A stretch of 64,000 nt of DNA, taken from positions 1,054,001-1,118,000 of the forward strand of contig NZ_CP156627.1 of NCBI RefSeq assembly GCF_039852015.1, written 5' to 3'. Shown here one piece after another: positions 61,920 through 64,000 of this stretch (position 1 is its first letter; the number at the start of each line of letters is the position of its first letter). Below the pieces are notes generated by a model. That model ran no database searches. It had not been told where the DNA came from and was given only the letters and a program-made list of their open reading frames with translations. The stretch is from Robbsia sp. KACC 23696 (GTDB lineage: Bacteria > Pseudomonadota > Gammaproteobacteria > Burkholderiales > Burkholderiaceae). A program made the position numbers and the translations under genes.

Positions 61920-61929
61920 GATGATCCTA

Positions 61930-63111
61930 TCAAGTGGGCGTGATCGTCGGCCGATCTCCGAACTCGCGCCGTAACGATGCACCGTGCTGATCCAGTTCTG
62001 GCGCGGCCGGTCGGGTATCGCTGTCTGGATAACTGGCGAGTTTGATCGGGTTGCCCGGCATTTTCAGGCCGCCCGCGGATACCACCATCTTGCGTGCCTG
62101 GGTCTGGGGCAGGGCGGCGGCCTCGGCCACATCGAGAAGCGGTCCGACGGGAATGCCCGCCTCTTCGAGTCGGGCGATCCATTCGTGTGCAGATCGCGTG
62201 CGAAACGTCGACTGCAGGCTGGCTTTCAACGATGCGTGATTGTTCGTGCGTAAAACATTGCTTGCGTAGCGTGGATCGACAAGCAGCGCAGGCATCTCGA
62301 GCGTCGTGCAGAGCAATGTGAAAAGGTGATCGTTCCCACAGCAGAGTACGAAGGGCCGGTCCTTCGCATCGAAGGTGTCGAACGGCGTCATCGATGGATG
62401 GCGATTGCCGATGCGCGGCGGCGCCTCACCGGTCGCCGCCCAGGCCATGAAAGGATGTTCGAGGAAGGCCAGCGTGGCGTCGAACATCGCGATGTCGATG
62501 TGCGCGCCCTTACCGGTTCGCTCCCGATCGTAAAGCGCGGTGGCGATACCCGCGTAAAGATAGAGCCCGGCCGCGATATCGGAAATCGATGTCCCGACGC
62601 GTGTGGCGGGTCCGTCGTTGAAGCCGGTCGCGTCCATCAATCCGCTCATCCCTTGGATGATCGTGTCGTAGGCCGGCGCACGGCTGAGTGGACCGCTATG
62701 ACCAAAGCCAGAAGAGGTGGCGTAGATGATACGAGGGTTGATCTGGCGTAGCGTGTCGAAGGAGAAACCGAGCCGATCCATGACGCCAGGACGAAAGTTT
62801 TCGACGACGACGTCGGCACGCGCGACCATATTGAGAAAGAGCGCCCGATCGACATCGACTTTGAGGTTCAGCGCGATGCTTTCCTTGCCGCGATTGACGC
62901 AGGCGAAGTAGAGCGACTTGTCGTCGACATAGGGGCCGTTTCGCCGCGTGTCGTCGCCGTCTGGCGGTTCGACCTTGATGACGCGTGCACCCATATCGGC
63001 CAGAATGGCGGTGCCGAAGGGGCCATTGATGACGTGGGTCAGATCCACCACTGTGATGTCCGACAGCGGGCCGGCAGGCCGATCCGGCAATCCGTTCGCG
63101 GCCGTATTCAT
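61930..63111 (-). CDS. uctC: acetyl-CoA:oxalate CoA-transferase (YfdE/UctC-like)
   Basis: 393 residues, class III CoA-transferase. Segments VVDLTHVINGPFGTAILADMGARVIKVEPPDGDDTRRNGPYVDDKSLYFACVNRGKESIALNLK (about 21-85), IIYATSSGFGHSGPLSRAPAYDTIIQGMSGLMDATG, and DIAMFDATLAFLEHPFMAW with the catalytic Asp (about 207) follow E. coli YfdE closely, more so than formyl-CoA transferase Frc. Converts oxalate plus acetyl-CoA to oxalyl-CoA plus acetate for the decarboxylase. ATG 63111 overlaps the decarboxylase stop by 4 bases. Confidence 0.9.
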   Translation of the reverse strand: MNTAANGLPDRPAGPLSDITVVDLTHVINGPFGTAILADMGARVIKVEPPDGDDTRRNGPYVDDKSLYFACVNRGKESIALNLKVDVDRALFLNMVARADVVVENFRPGVMDRLGFSFDTLRQINPRIIYATSSGFGHSGPLSRAPAYDTIIQGMSGLMDATGFNDGPATRVGTSISDIAAGLYLYAGIATALYDRERTGKGAHIDIAMFDATLAFLEHPFMAWAATGEAPPRIGNRHPSMTPFDTFDAKDRPFVLCCGNDHLFTLLCTTLEMPALLVDPRYASNVLRTNNHASLKASLQSTFRTRSAHEWIARLEEAGIPVGPLLDVAEAAALPQTQARKMVVSAGGLKMPGNPIKLASYPDSDTRPAAPELDQHGASLRREFGDRPTITPT

Positions 63112-64000
63112 GCTTTGCTCGCGACCGGCACGGTGGCGCGGGATGTGGGATTCAGTTTCTTCAAATGCCCGCTTTCGGTGCCGGCATGAATATCGATCGA
63201 CACGTCGATCAGTGTCGGCATGCCACTGGAAAGCGCTTCGCGCAGCGCGCGCTGCAGCGCGTCCACCGTCTCGACGTGATAGCCGGTTCCGCCGAAGGCT
63301 TCGATCATTCGGTCATAGCGTGCCATGGCGGACAGCGTAGTCACACCGGGCAGCTGCCCATCCAGGCGGTTGACGTCGTCGCCGCGATAGATGCCGCCAT
63401 TGTTGAGTACCACGACCGTCACCGGCAGCTTGTAGCGACAGATCGTCTCGATATCCATCCCGGAAAATCCAAAAGCGCTATCGCCGACCACCGCTAACAC
63501 GGGCGCATCCTGTGTCACGGCCGCGGCGACGGCGAAACCCATGCCGATGCCCATCACCCCCCAGGTACCGACGTCCAGGCGTCGGCGCGGACGGGACATC
63601 GTGATGAGGTTGCGACCGACATCCAGTGTGTTCGCACCTTCGGCCACCAGATAGATATCGGGATAGTCACGCAGCACCGTATTGACCGTTCCGAGCGCGG
63701 CAAAGAAATCCATTGGTACAGGACGATTCGCCAGTTGCTTCACCATCTTCGCGACGTTCGCCGCTTTATGTGTTTCGATGGCGTCGCACCATGCCGCGGG
63801 TGCCTTTACCGGGATCGTGTCGAGCCCCTTCAAGAGCAGGCGCATCGATGAGGCAAGATCGCCGACGACGGGAGCATCGATCCGGCGGTTGCTGTCGATC
63901 TCGGTCGGTTCGATATCGATCTGGATCAGTTTGCCGTCGGCAGCCCATTGGGGCGCGCGGCCATGGCCCAACAACCAGTTCAGGCGTGCGCCAGCCAGCA
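63108..64000 (-). CDS. oxc: oxalyl-CoA decarboxylase, N-terminal part beyond the window
   Basis: About 297 codons of the C-terminal half are visible of about 570. Just inside the edge is LLAGARLNWLLGHGRAPQWAADGKLIQIDIEPTEIDSNRRIDAPVVGD, the oxalyl-CoA decarboxylase pattern; the thiamine-diphosphate motif is GDSAFGFSGMDIETICRYKLPVTVVVLNNGGIYRG (GDG-type with Asp and the NN ending). Releases formyl-CoA and CO2 from oxalyl-CoA. Coupled to the CoA-transferase by an ATGA overlap. Confidence 0.93.
   Translation of the reverse strand, partial: LAGARLNWLLGHGRAPQWAADGKLIQIDIEPTEIDSNRRIDAPVVGDLASSMRLLLKGLDTIPVKAPAAWCDAIETHKAANVAKMVKQLANRPVPMDFFAALGTVNTVLRDYPDIYLVAEGANTLDVGRNLITMSRPRRRLDVGTWGVMGIGMGFAVAAAVTQDAPVLAVVGDSAFGFSGMDIETICRYKLPVTVVVLNNGGIYRGDDVNRLDGQLPGVTTLSAMARYDRMIEAFGGTGYHVETVDALQRALREALSSGMPTLIDVSIDIHAGTESGHLKKLNPTSRATVPVASKA

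Overview
This window is GC-rich chromosome from a betaproteobacterium, most likely Burkholderiaceae (Burkholderia sensu lato or a close relative such as Robbsia). The evidence is the codon use, the density of GntR/LysR/AraC regulators beside catabolic operons, Liv-type ABC transporters, a PiuC/TonB iron pair, and an oxalate operon. The species cannot be named from the sequence. No rRNA, tRNA or CRISPR array was seen.

Layout. 1-4.8 kb: malate synthase G (cut by the left edge), divergent from a FadR-type GntR regulator with two TGGTnnnACCA operators between them; then a DedA-rhodanese fusion and a GntR/UTRA regulator. 4.85-9 kb: a leftward LysR - flavin monooxygenase - CMD/AhpD peroxidase-like operon. 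9.6-14.5 kb: a branched-chain amino-acid-type ABC transporter with a fused LivHM permease and a large hairpin after the binding-protein gene. 14.5-16.6 kb: AraC regulator plus NAD-dependent reductase. 16.7-20.7 kb: iron module (DUF4405 protein, PiuC hydroxylase, TonB siderophore receptor, Fur box). 20.8-24.4 kb: arsH/arsR, yjdM, a TetR gene, and two broken genes (an ABC binding protein and an AraC regulator lacking its middle). 24.5-29.5 kb: a catabolic island with MHS transporter, MOSC protein, ferredoxin reductase, XRE-cupin regulator and class II aldolase, flanked by a shared TTCCACTTTAG element. 29.7-33.9 kb: metallophosphoesterase, AraC regulator, O-methyltransferase, AAA ATPase. 33.9-38.1 kb: a long structured, apparently non-coding stretch leading to a small ORF that is coupled to a two-domain ABC permease and an ATPase with an extra C-terminal domain. 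38.1-40.1 kb: lrgAB and a divergent Lrp/AsnC regulator. 40.5-46.7 kb: a complete RND efflux operon.

46.7-60.1 kb is accessory DNA with lower GC and mixed codon use. It is built from regulator/enzyme pairs: HxlR-quinone reductase, LysR-ketopantoate-reductase-like, LysR-alcohol dehydrogenase, LysR-old yellow enzyme, TetR-membrane protein. Among them lie an intact IS3-family element that split one LysR gene with a clean target duplication, plasmid-type gene debris, an IS256-type scrap, and a fragment resembling the 3' part of the efflux outer-membrane gene at 46.4 kb.

60.1-64 kb returns to core-like DNA: adhP, then an oxalate operon reading leftward (oxalyl-CoA decarboxylase, acetyl-CoA:oxalate CoA-transferase, DUF1275 membrane protein).
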